This document shows, piece after piece, positions 55,150 through 63,308 of a stretch of DNA of 64,000 bases. The DNA lies in the IMG/VR virus record IMGVR_UViG_3300002835_006866, positions 1 to 64,000 of that record, one strand, 5' to 3'. How positions within the stretch are numbered: the stretch's first letter is position 1; every line of letters starts with the position of its first letter. The notes below the pieces were generated by a model, which saw only the letters and a program-made list of their open reading frames with translations, was not told the origin of the DNA and did not search any database. This DNA is from a virus. Made by a program: the position numbers and the translations under genes.

Positions 55150-56211
55150 ATGAGTTTACTTGAAAAGATTAAAAAGAATTCTACAATCAAAGATAGTTCT
55201 ATTCTATCTAAATCAAAGTTGTTTACAGAAAAAGATATGATTCCAACTGCCATTCCTATGGTGAATGTTGCTTTGTCAGGAAGATTGGATGGTGGTCTTA
55301 CTCCTGGTTTAACAATGTGGGCAGGTCCCTCTAAACACTTTAAGACAGCCTTCTCTTTGTTGATGGCTAAGTCCTATATGGACAAGTATGATGAATCTGT
55401 TTTGTTGTTTTATGATTCCGAATTTGGAACTCCACAGTCATACTTTGATACCTTTGGTATTGACACTGACAGAGTGATTCATTCACCAATTACTGATATT
55501 GAACAATTAAAGTTTGATATTATGGCTCAGTTGGAAAATATCAATCGAGGTGATCGTGTTATCATTGTCATTGATTCGATTGGTAATCTCGCATCAAAGA
55601 AAGAAGTTGAAGATGCTCTTGAACAGAAGTCTGTTGCTGATATGTCACGAGCAAAACAAGTAAAAAGTTTATTCCGCATGATTACACCACATTTAAATCT
55701 AAAAGATATTCCTATGGTTGTGGTGAATCACACTTATAAAGAAATCGGAATGTTTCCTAAAGATATCGTTGGTGGTGGAACAGGTTCTTACTATTCTGCT
55801 GACAATATCTTCATTTTAGGTCGTCAACAAGAAAAAGAAGGATCAGAAATTGTTGGATACAATTTCATCATTAACGTAGAGAAATCAAGATATGTTCGAG
55901 AAAAATCTAAAATACCTGTTACTGTATCTTTTGATGGTGGTATTAACAAGTGGTCTGGCCTTATGGATATCGCTCTCGAAGGCAATTTTGTAACCAAACC
56001 AAGTAATGGTTGGTATGCTAAAGTTGACCAGGAGACTGGTGAAGTCTTAGATAAGAAACGCTTTGCTGATACACAAACAGAAGAATTTTGGAGAGATATT
56101 TTAGAAAATAATTCATTCAAAGACTATGTGAAGAAAAGATATGAAATCACTTATAGCAGTATTATGGGACAAGATGACATTTTGGAAGAAGTCGAAGAAA
56201 ATGAAGCTTGA
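55150..56211 (+). CDS. uvsX: RecA-like recombinase UvsX
   Basis: 353 residues (T4 UvsX is 391). Catalyses strand exchange with UvsY and gp32. Walker A is WAGPSKHFKTAFSLL; Walker B is IIVIDSIGNLA; the VVVNHTYKEIGMFP loop and GGGTGSYYSADNIF belong to the L2/ATP-binding region. It follows an oxygenase gene after one base and overlaps the next small gene by 11 bases. In T4, uvsX, 40, 41 are contiguous; here a small unknown gene takes the place of gene 40. Confidence 0.95.
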   Translation: MSLLEKIKKNSTIKDSSILSKSKLFTEKDMIPTAIPMVNVALSGRLDGGLTPGLTMWAGPSKHFKTAFSLLMAKSYMDKYDESVLLFYDSEFGTPQSYFDTFGIDTDRVIHSPITDIEQLKFDIMAQLENINRGDRVIIVIDSIGNLASKKEVEDALEQKSVADMSRAKQVKSLFRMITPHLNLKDIPMVVVNHTYKEIGMFPKDIVGGGTGSYYSADNIFILGRQQEKEGSEIVGYNFIINVEKSRYVREKSKIPVTVSFDGGINKWSGLMDIALEGNFVTKPSNGWYAKVDQETGEVLDKKRFADTQTEEFWRDILENNSFKDYVKKRYEITYSSIMGQDDILEEVEENEA

Positions 56212-56518
56212 AGAAGATATTGATTATAAATTCATAAACTTCAGTCATACCGAAGTTATTGGTATAGAGTTGTTAATGGAAGAATATCAAGGTACAATGT
56301 ACCATTACCATAAAGTTGGTGCAGTTGAAGATGAAGGTGTAGCTAAACTTAGATTCAGTTATGTCATCATCACTCCTGGAAAACATGAGATGCAGGCCTT
56401 GTTAGAAGATGAAAATTTTCATACAATAATGGGGGATATTCTCAGTAAAATTATTTTGGATTATAAACAACATGAATCGACTGGAACAAACGATACTGAA
56501 GAATTTGATATACAATGA
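56201..56518 (+). CDS. Small conserved-type protein between uvsX and gene 41
   Basis: 105 residues from ATG 56201. The overlap with uvsX is then 11 bases, more plausible than the 71-base overlap of the ATG at 56141. KLEEDIDYKFINFSHTEVIGIELLMEEYQGT begins a mixed alpha/beta sequence ending in acidic ESTGTNDTEEFDIQ. No motif is recognised. It occupies the position of T4 gene 40 (a head-assembly/replication-linked protein) but I see no resemblance. Overlaps gene 41 by 47 bases. Confidence 0.5.
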   Translation: MKLEEDIDYKFINFSHTEVIGIELLMEEYQGTMYHYHKVGAVEDEGVAKLRFSYVIITPGKHEMQALLEDENFHTIMGDILSKIILDYKQHESTGTNDTEEFDIQ

Positions 56519-57875
56519 GGCCTATACCAGAAAAGTATTACCATTCATAAGATCAGATTATTTTTCAGACAACACAGAAAAAATTGTATTCAAAGAAGTT
56601 TTTGATTTTGTAAACAAGTATAAAAATCTTCCAACATACGAATCCCTTGTAATCAATTTTACCGAAAGTAAAACTCTTACTGGCGACCAGGTCAAAGGAT
56701 CAATAGACTTACTAAAAGAACTCCACTCTAATCGAGAAGAAAAAGTCGAAGAAAAATGGCTTATTGAACAAACTGAAAAATTTTGTCAAGATAAAGCCAT
56801 TTACAATGCTATCATGGAATCTGTCCAGATTCTTGATGATAGAAACAAAGGTAAAACAAAAGGAGAAATTCCAAAACTTCTGAGTGATGCCCTTGGCGTT
56901 TCTTTTGACCAACACATCGGTCATGATTACATGAATGACTACGATTCACGATATGATTTTTATCATAAAGTAGAAGCTAAAGTTCCATTCGATCTCGATA
57001 TATTCAATAAAATTACAAAGGGTGGCTTACCGGTCAAAACTTTGAACATTGCTTTGGCTGGCACAGGCGTTGGTAAATCTTTATTCATGTGTCATGTGGC
57101 CGCATCTTGTTTATCTCAGGGTAAAAATGTTTTATATATTACTCTTGAAATGGCCGAAGAAAGAATTGCTGAAAGAATTGATGCAAATCTTTTAAATATT
57201 GATTTGAATGAACTGAGAACAATCAGTAAAACAGACTACGACAAAAAGTTTCAAGTATTAAGAAACAAGGCAAATGGCAAATTAATCATCAAAGAATATC
57301 CAACTGCTTCTGCCTCTGCTCTACATTTCAGGGCTTTGCTTAATGAATTGGCTCTGAAAAAGAATTTTACTCCAGAAATTATCTTCATTGATTATTTGAA
57401 CATCTGTTCATCTTCTAGAATAAAACCTGGCGGAAGTGTAAACTCTTACACATATGTAAAATCTATTGCTGAAGAGCTTCGTGGCTTGGCAGTTGAATTC
57501 AATGTGCCAATTGTATCTGCAACACAAACCACAAGAAGTGGTTTTACAAACTCTGATCCAGGTCTTGAAGATACTTCAGAATCTTTTGGTTTGCCTGCAA
57601 CTGCTGACTTTATGTTTGCTTTGATTACAAATGAAGAGTTGCAACAATTGAATCAAATTATGGTAAAACAATTGAAAAATCGTTATTCTGACCCAAATGA
57701 TTATAAAAGATTTGTTGTGGGGGTTGACAGGGCTAAAATGAGACTGTATGATACGGAGCCTGATGCACAAAATGGAATTACAGATTCGGGGCAACCTGAT
57801 GATACGCCTCCGTTGAATACATTTGGTAATCGTGAACGTAAATTTAATAAAAATTTTGGTGGTCTAAAAGTATGA
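56472..57875 (+). CDS. gp41: Replicative DNA helicase gp41
   Basis: 467 residues (T4 gp41 is 475). DnaB-like hexameric helicase that moves on the lagging strand and recruits primase gp61. MNRLEQTILKNLIYNEAYTRK is the typical N-terminus. Walker A is LAGTGVGKSLFMCH; Walker B is IIFIDYLNIC; the sensor-like SATQTTRSG and KNRYSDPNDYKRF (arginine finger) are present. No primase (gp61) gene is seen in this window. The stop overlaps the unknown paralogue gene (ATGA). Confidence 0.95.
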   Translation: MNRLEQTILKNLIYNEAYTRKVLPFIRSDYFSDNTEKIVFKEVFDFVNKYKNLPTYESLVINFTESKTLTGDQVKGSIDLLKELHSNREEKVEEKWLIEQTEKFCQDKAIYNAIMESVQILDDRNKGKTKGEIPKLLSDALGVSFDQHIGHDYMNDYDSRYDFYHKVEAKVPFDLDIFNKITKGGLPVKTLNIALAGTGVGKSLFMCHVAASCLSQGKNVLYITLEMAEERIAERIDANLLNIDLNELRTISKTDYDKKFQVLRNKANGKLIIKEYPTASASALHFRALLNELALKKNFTPEIIFIDYLNICSSSRIKPGGSVNSYTYVKSIAEELRGLAVEFNVPIVSATQTTRSGFTNSDPGLEDTSESFGLPATADFMFALITNEELQQLNQIMVKQLKNRYSDPNDYKRFVVGVDRAKMRLYDTEPDAQNGITDSGQPDDTPPLNTFGNRERKFNKNFGGLKV

Positions 57876-58987
57876 GTTTGACTAAGGAACAGGCAGTTTA
57901 CTGTGCAAATGTTTTTTCAAACTATTTCGATAAGTTTTCGAGAATAGATGAGTACATGAGAGAACAGAAAAAGGCTTCTATGGCAGAGAGGCCTTTTGTT
58001 TTGCCTGGTATGGGACCAGAAGAAGATTTGTTTTCCGATTTTTCTGTTTCGCCAGAGAAAATGAATTTCGAAATTGTAGAACTGCCTCAAGAGAGATGGG
58101 ACATTTATTTGAATATGATTTCTTCACATTCAAACATGACCAATATTCCCGGTCGATCCCTCAGATTGGCAGTCTTAGAAACTACAACGAACAAGTGGTG
58201 TGGTTTTATTCGTCTTGGTTCTCCTGTAATTAACTGTAAACCAAGAAATGAGATGTTGGGTCAAGTGTTCACACAAGTCGATGGTGGTGCTCAAAGATTC
58301 AATCAATGTGCTATGATGGGTTTTGTGATTGTACCCGCACAGCCTTTTGGATTTAATTATCTTGGTGGTAAATTGATGGCATCTATTTGCACGACACATG
58401 AAGTTCGTGAAATGCTAAATAAAAAATACAATATGACCACATGTTTGTTTGAAACGACTAGTCTGTATGGTTCTACTAAGGCCGTATCACAGTATGATGG
58501 CATGAAACCTTATATTCGTTATAAAGGTTTGACCGACAGTGATTTTCTTCCCATGTTACATGGTAAAACTTATACAGACCTAAAAGAGTATATTGAAAAT
58601 ATAATTGGTGAGCCATTGGCACCAGAAAGTGCCTCTAGTAGAAAACTGAAAATATCTAATGCAATCGTTTCACATATCAATGTTGCTCTGAAGGGAACAC
58701 CAGAGGGTGCTAAGTTTAAACAGACGATTGAAAATGCCAAAAATCTAAACGAACAAAAGAGATATTATGTTTCAGATTATGGATTCAGTAACATGATTGA
58801 CTTTGTGAATGGTAAATCGAATACCTTGACTAAAGGTGAAAACTATGATAAATTCTATCTGAAGAATGTGATTGAATGGTGGAGAAAAAAGGCCACGACA
58901 AGATACGAAAATCTCAAAACGGAGAATCGTCTGAGAAATGATATTGAAGTCTGGACTGGCGACACTGAACTAGACATTATACGATAG
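57872..58987 (+). CDS. Paralogue B of an unknown replication-locus family (DruA/DUF4338-like?)
   Basis: 371 residues. Core near residues 155-205: VPAQPFGFNYLGGKLMASIC, then LFETTSLYGSTKAVSQYDG. This is the same core as the 37996 product. GRSLRLAVLETTTNKWCGFIRLGS and EMLGQVFTQVDGGAQRFNQCA precede it. The N-terminal ~60 residues (NVFSNYFDKFSRIDEYMREQ) differ from copy A. The start overlaps gene 41 by 4 bases, and a late-type box follows the stop. Whether it acts in replication or counter-defence is unknown; resemblance to DruA is only in order of motifs. Confidence 0.45.
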   Translation: MSLTKEQAVYCANVFSNYFDKFSRIDEYMREQKKASMAERPFVLPGMGPEEDLFSDFSVSPEKMNFEIVELPQERWDIYLNMISSHSNMTNIPGRSLRLAVLETTTNKWCGFIRLGSPVINCKPRNEMLGQVFTQVDGGAQRFNQCAMMGFVIVPAQPFGFNYLGGKLMASICTTHEVREMLNKKYNMTTCLFETTSLYGSTKAVSQYDGMKPYIRYKGLTDSDFLPMLHGKTYTDLKEYIENIIGEPLAPESASSRKLKISNAIVSHINVALKGTPEGAKFKQTIENAKNLNEQKRYYVSDYGFSNMIDFVNGKSNTLTKGENYDKFYLKNVIEWWRKKATTRYENLKTENRLRNDIEVWTGDTELDIIR

Positions 58988-58988
58988 G

Positions 58989-58996
58989 CATAAATA
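58989..58996 (+). promoter_or_regulatory. T4-type late promoter box (CATAAATA)
   Basis: One mismatch to TATAAATA. The predicted start near 59002 gives an 18-base leader with TAGGAG before the ATG at 59020. Confidence 0.6.
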
Positions 58997-59019
58997 CATA
59001 AAACTCTTTAGGAGACTTC

Positions 59020-59748
59020 ATGAGTGTTGCTTCAGATAAATTCGAACAAGATGTAGCAAAGTCTATCAATAAACTTCCGGGAATAAAAGCCACTAGGCCA
59101 AAAGTAAGTACAGAATACTCGGATGTAAAAGTTGAATATAAAAACATAAAAACTTGGGTGGAAGTTAAAATGTCACATACTGACAATCTTTCTAACCCAA
59201 GAGTTTATTATGAGGGTGGTAAATGGAAAACTACGTATAAAACACCCACAGCCAAAGCTGCTGTAGATATCTTAAATAAGTCTGCACAGGCCAAGGCCTT
59301 TATAAAAGCTATTTCTAAATTTTCTGGCATTCCGGAAAAACAGATAAAAATTCCAACTACAAAATCCGGACTCAAAGAGCCTGGTGCTGTACCACTTCAT
59401 GTTATGAAGTCTTATTTTGATCAGCCAAGTATTAACCGTTATATTGCTAATGATGAAAATAGAGACTTAGGACAATTGGTGACGGAGCATTACACAGAAG
59501 GTAAAGCTGAGCCTGCATACTACATGCAAGCAGGAGATGATTTCTATTTAATCTCAAAAACAAATCCTCTGAAGTTAACGGGTGTTCCTCTTTTAAGTGG
59601 TTCTGGTGATTTTAAAGTTCGTGTAGCGACCCGCTCTGAGTTTTATGAAGTTCAAGCAGAAATTAAAATTAAAAAAATGCCAAACAGTAAATACTCTGTA
59701 GCACCAGGCACAAAGAAAACAAATCCATTCATGAACATGAAAAAATGA
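59020..59748 (+). CDS. Putative PD-(D/E)XK nuclease-fold protein
   Basis: 242 residues. KFEQDVAKSINKLPGIKATR then EYSDVKVEYKNIKTWVEVKM puts Asp35 and Glu48-x-Lys50 in the D...ExK order of the PD-(D/E)XK superfamily, with the expected N-terminal helix. The rest (NPRVYYEGGKWKTTYKTPT, PGAVPLHVMKSYFDQPSINRY) is a specific C-terminal module. Late-promoter expression suggests packaging, resolution or virion-associated cleavage, but catalytic function is inferred. Overlaps the next gene by 4 bases (ATGA). Confidence 0.6.
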   Translation: MSVASDKFEQDVAKSINKLPGIKATRPKVSTEYSDVKVEYKNIKTWVEVKMSHTDNLSNPRVYYEGGKWKTTYKTPTAKAAVDILNKSAQAKAFIKAISKFSGIPEKQIKIPTTKSGLKEPGAVPLHVMKSYFDQPSINRYIANDENRDLGQLVTEHYTEGKAEPAYYMQAGDDFYLISKTNPLKLTGVPLLSGSGDFKVRVATRSEFYEVQAEIKIKKMPNSKYSVAPGTKKTNPFMNMKK

Positions 59749-60974
59749 AATTCACAGAATTTTTAAAAGAAGGAAAAGAAGGTAAAAACCTGCATCTGGA
59801 ACATCTCGAAGATGAGGTTCTCAATGGCGGTGTTGTTGGTGCCAGAAGTGCTATAAACTTTCTACAATCTCTACGTGACATGTTAGCAGGAAAATCCTCA
59901 ACTAAAATAAATGTCACAACAAAATGGGATGGATCACCAGCCATATTTGCAGGAGTTAATCCCGAAAATGGTAAATTTTTTGTTGGCACAAAAGGTGTGT
60001 TTGCTAAAAACGCCAAACTAAACTACACTGAAGAAGATATCGATAACAACCATCCTGCTGAAGGATTGAATCATAAACTCAAAGTTGCTTTAAGATATTT
60101 ACCCAAACTAGGAATAAAAGGTGTTCTTCAAGGTGATATGCTTTTCACCAAAGGTGACATAAAGAAACAAAATATTGATGGCATGCAATATGCTATTTTT
60201 CAGCCAAATACAATTGTTTATGCAGTACCTTTCGATTCACCTTTGGCTTTTAAAATGATGACAGCACAATTAGGAGTTGTCTTTCATACTTCATACACTG
60301 GTAAAACCATGGAAGATATGAAGGCATCTTTTAACATTGATATTGGTCATCTAACGCATACAAAAGATGTTTGGTTCAGAGATGCTACATTTACTGATGC
60401 ATCTGGTATGGCATCTTTTACCGAAAAAGAAACTGAAGATTTAACAAAAATATTATCTTCAGCAGGCAAAACATTTAACACAATAAATTCTTTGACATTA
60501 AATCGAATTGCTACAAGTGATGTGTTTAAAAATTACATCAAAACATTTAATAATGCAAAGATAAGAGCCGGTTCACAAATCAAAGACCCGAGAGCTCATA
60601 CTTTAGAGTTAATTCGTTATGTAGAAGATAAATTAAACAAAGAAGTTTTATCTGCAAAAAAAGAAGATACACGAAAGAAAAGAATCAAAGAAAAAACGGA
60701 TGTCATGAGATTTTTCAGAGGTTCTGCTTCCGATTTAATTCAGATATTTACACTAATGAATCTTTTAGTTGACTCTAAAAATAGAATCATTAAAAAACTT
60801 CAAGAGATGAAACAAGTAACACACACTTTCTTGAGAACAGAAAATGGTTTTAAAGTAACCGATCCAGAAGGATTTGTTGCTGTATCAACAATAACTGGTG
60901 GTGCTGTTAAACTTGTCGATAGACTAGAGTTTAGTCAGGCCAATTTTAATGCAGCAAAGGCATGGGACAAATAA
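59745..60974 (+). CDS. Ligase-fold nucleotidyltransferase-like protein (DUF6267-type)
   Basis: 409 residues. INVTTKWDGSPAIFAGVN near residue 65 matches the Lys-x-Asp-Gly core of covalent nucleotidyltransferases (DNA/RNA ligases, capping enzymes), followed by KFFVGTKGVFAKN and GVLQGDMLFTKGD (like motifs III and IV). GMQYAIFQPNTIVYAVP and the helical C-terminal half are shared with large phage proteins of this type. No obvious OB-fold domain follows. It could ligate, adenylylate or sense nucleic acid ends. It precedes a small gene by zero bases (TAAATG). Confidence 0.6.
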   Translation: MKFTEFLKEGKEGKNLHLEHLEDEVLNGGVVGARSAINFLQSLRDMLAGKSSTKINVTTKWDGSPAIFAGVNPENGKFFVGTKGVFAKNAKLNYTEEDIDNNHPAEGLNHKLKVALRYLPKLGIKGVLQGDMLFTKGDIKKQNIDGMQYAIFQPNTIVYAVPFDSPLAFKMMTAQLGVVFHTSYTGKTMEDMKASFNIDIGHLTHTKDVWFRDATFTDASGMASFTEKETEDLTKILSSAGKTFNTINSLTLNRIATSDVFKNYIKTFNNAKIRAGSQIKDPRAHTLELIRYVEDKLNKEVLSAKKEDTRKKRIKEKTDVMRFFRGSASDLIQIFTLMNLLVDSKNRIIKKLQEMKQVTHTFLRTENGFKVTDPEGFVAVSTITGGAVKLVDRLEFSQANFNAAKAWDK

Positions 60975-61253
60975 ATGGAAAAGAAATTTGATCTAACGGC
61001 CATCTTGGCTGAATACGACGAAGATGATTTTGGTTTTACCGCCATCGACGAAGAAGAGTATACTTCAGTAATTGCGGAAAAAGAAGAGACTGTGGAAGAA
61101 TACAAAGAAAGACTAGTACAAGTTGAAAAACTTATTCTTCCGTTTTTAACCAAACTTCTCAAAACTGCGGATCAGCCAATCATCAAATGGCCAAACAGAA
61201 GGCCAATTCTTGAAGCACAGATTCAGAAGATTCTAAATTTGACAAGAGGTTAA
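60975..61253 (+). CDS. Small acidic protein of unknown function
   Basis: 92 residues. The N-terminus [26 protein letters not shown] is very acidic, followed by a helix ([25 protein letters not shown]) and a basic C-terminus ([18 protein letters not shown]). No cysteines or catalytic motif. It starts immediately after the nucleotidyltransferase stop and two bases before the iron-sulfur gene. It may bind the nucleotidyltransferase or nucleic acid; unproven. Confidence 0.5.
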   Translation: MEKKFDLTAILAEYDEDDFGFTAIDEEEYTSVIAEKEETVEEYKERLVQVEKLILPFLTKLLKTADQPIIKWPNRRPILEAQIQKILNLTRG

Positions 61254-61255
61254 AA

Positions 61256-61579
61256 TTGGTAGAAATAACTTCTGGTGCTGCGAAAAAAATTAAATCTGTA
61301 ATCGACGAAGAAAATCCAGATTTAAAGTTAAGAATATTTGTTCAGGGTGGAGGCTGCTCAGGATTTCAGTATGGGTTTTCAATAGAAGAATTACCCCCAG
61401 AACATGATGACTTTGTATTTGAAAAAGATGGTGTTGGTGTTATCATAGATAGTATGAGTATGCAGTATTTGAATGAAGCTGTAATCGATTATGAAGAAAC
61501 GCTTATGGGATCCAATTTTAGTATTAAAAATCCTAACGTAACCGCAACTTGTGGTTGTGGTTCTTCATTTACAATCTAA
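61256..61579 (+). CDS. A-type iron-sulfur carrier (IscA/ErpA/HesB-like)
   Basis: 107 residues. [15 protein letters not shown] gives the first cysteine, and [11 protein letters not shown] gives the terminal Cys-x-Cys: the three conserved cysteines of A-type carriers that deliver [2Fe-2S] or [4Fe-4S] clusters. The start is TTG at 61256 (AGAGG upstream, about seven bases away); there is no ATG in frame near it. A phage carrier could support the three radical SAM enzymes and other iron proteins encoded here. The stop lies one base before a small gene. Confidence 0.9.
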   Translation: MVEITSGAAKKIKSVIDEENPDLKLRIFVQGGGCSGFQYGFSIEELPPEHDDFVFEKDGVGVIIDSMSMQYLNEAVIDYEETLMGSNFSIKNPNVTATCGCGSSFTI

Positions 61580-61580
61580 C

Positions 61581-61751
61581 ATGATAAGAATACCTAGACC
61601 CAAAAAAGAAATTAGGCAAAATATAAAGCCTGATATTCTACCAAAATCTGGTGCAGGCCAATGGGGCACCAAAGAATTGGCAGACACTTATAGAAAAGAT
61701 ACACCTGGACAAAGTATAACTAAATTCAAAGACTACAAGACAACTAAGTAA
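61581..61751 (+). CDS. Small basic protein after the iron-sulfur gene
   Basis: 56 residues from ATG 61581. RIPRPKKEIRQNIKPDILPK is basic and Pro-rich, followed by SGAGQWGTKELADTYRKDTPGQS. No motif or membrane segment. It begins one base after the preceding stop, as expected in the operon. Real but uncharacterised; possibly a nucleic-acid-binding or accessory protein. Confidence 0.55.
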   Translation: MIRIPRPKKEIRQNIKPDILPKSGAGQWGTKELADTYRKDTPGQSITKFKDYKTTK

Positions 61752-61768
61752 TATAATGGAGATTTGTT

Positions 61769-62602
61769 ATGAAAGATTTGATTATTGGTGCCAGTACCAA
61801 TTACGATTGGCCTAAACTAAAATACTGGATAAACTCCATCAACCAATCTGGTTTTGATGGCGATAAAGTTCTTATTCTGATGAACTGTGATGCTGACACA
61901 GTGAAAAAGGTCAGCGAAGCAGGATTTAAAATCATCGGTTTCAATCAAGACAACGAAGGCAATCTTCGTTACGAATCAAAAATTCCTGTTCATGTTGAAA
62001 GATTTGGCCACATTTATGAGTATCTAAGAAATAATGACTATCGTTATGTGATAACAACGGATGTTAAAGATGTTATCTTTCAACAAAATCCAATTGATTG
62101 GTTAGAAGCCAATCTCATTTCAAAACATTTAGTTTTTTCATCTGAAAGTATGCTTTACAAGGATGAACCATGGGGTAATCAGAATCTATATGAGACATAC
62201 GGTGATTATATACACAGTATTTTTAAGCATAATGAAATTTTTAATGTTGGCGTTCTTGCTGGTCACGGCTTTGCGATACGTGATTTAGCAATAAACATTT
62301 TCTCTACTGCCATAAACAGACCTATACCAATTTGTGACCAATCTACATTTAACTTTTTAATCTCAATGCATCCATATAAAACGACCAGTCAATATTGTAG
62401 GTCAGAAGATGGTTGGGCATGCCAATTAGGTACAACAGTAGATCCATCAAAAGTAGAAAGTTTTAGGCCTTTCTTGTTGGAAGAATCGCCTATATTAAAG
62501 GATGACATTGTAACTACATCAAAAGGAAATCCTTACTACATTGTTCACCAGTACGATAGGGTTCCAGAATGGCGTAAAATTATTGAGGCGAAATATGGCT
62601 AA
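61769..62602 (+). CDS. Glycosyltransferase-like protein (GT-A type)
   Basis: 277 residues. DLIIGASTNYDWPKLKYWINSINQSGFDGDKVLI is a nucleotide-sugar-binding start; YVITTDVKDVIFQQNPIDWL holds the Asp-x2-Asp-type metal motif; NVGVLAGHGFAIRDLA and PICDQSTFNFLISMHP are later active-site-like strands. GGAG at 61758-61761 precedes the ATG. It is the first of three glycan-related genes at the right edge, supporting a surface- or DNA-glycosylation locus. Acceptor unknown. Confidence 0.65.
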   Translation: MKDLIIGASTNYDWPKLKYWINSINQSGFDGDKVLILMNCDADTVKKVSEAGFKIIGFNQDNEGNLRYESKIPVHVERFGHIYEYLRNNDYRYVITTDVKDVIFQQNPIDWLEANLISKHLVFSSESMLYKDEPWGNQNLYETYGDYIHSIFKHNEIFNVGVLAGHGFAIRDLAINIFSTAINRPIPICDQSTFNFLISMHPYKTTSQYCRSEDGWACQLGTTVDPSKVESFRPFLLEESPILKDDIVTTSKGNPYYIVHQYDRVPEWRKIIEAKYG

Positions 62603-63305
62603 TGCACTTGTTATATCAGGACATCTAAGAACTTTCAGAAACATCTGTGAAGAATTGAAACATTTCATTTCTTTAAATGAACTCGATGTTTATATGTACG
62701 TTTGGGATGAAGGCAATCAAGAAGATATTGATTATGCGGTAAAATATTTAAATCCAGTAAAATGGGCTGCAGAAAGAAATGAAATCTATGCACAGGAATT
62801 TTTAGATGCGGAATCTAGAATCTCTGAAAAAAATCCAAAAGATTTAATTACTCCAGATAGGAATCATGTTACTCTATCAATGCATTTTGCTCGCAGAAAA
62901 GCATTTGAGTTGATCGATAAAGAATATGATAATGTAGTTTTTACCAGATTTGATACGCATTTGTATCCTTTTAAAGTGAGAAATATGGTAGAAACTTATC
63001 CTGATGTTGTGGTCACACCTACAAATGAACAGTACGGAATGGTTTCGGATATTTTTGCCATTATTCCTTGGAAATATGCCAATAACTACTTCTTTTATCC
63101 GAGAGCAGAAAAGATACTTTCTACAAGATTCAGTAAAAAGTATAAAGAATGGCTCTCAGTAAAGTTTTGGTGGGAAAATGGTCAAAGAGATATAAAACTA
63201 CATGATGAGAATCGATATTGTCCTCATATGCTGTGTATGAGAAATTACTTTGAAACAGATACGCCATACATAGTTGTAGATTTACCAGTCATGATTAAAA
63301 GGTGA
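62595..63305 (+). CDS. Glycosyltransferase-locus protein of unknown family
   Basis: 236 residues from ATG 62595, overlapping the previous stop by eight bases. ANALVISGHLRTFRNICEEL and ELDVYMYVWDEGNQEDIDYAVKYLNP resemble the start of the next gene (CLSGQARCFDKVYEY, ITVFCHVWDFSG): xxSGxxRxF, then an aromatic V/W-D strand. The two may be paralogues. NVVFTRFDTHLYPFKVRN contains an R-x-D motif. Likely a glycosyltransferase-type enzyme acting with its neighbours; not confirmed. Confidence 0.5.
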   Translation: MANALVISGHLRTFRNICEELKHFISLNELDVYMYVWDEGNQEDIDYAVKYLNPVKWAAERNEIYAQEFLDAESRISEKNPKDLITPDRNHVTLSMHFARRKAFELIDKEYDNVVFTRFDTHLYPFKVRNMVETYPDVVVTPTNEQYGMVSDIFAIIPWKYANNYFFYPRAEKILSTRFSKKYKEWLSVKFWWENGQRDIKLHDENRYCPHMLCMRNYFETDTPYIVVDLPVMIKR

Positions 63306-63308
63306 AAA

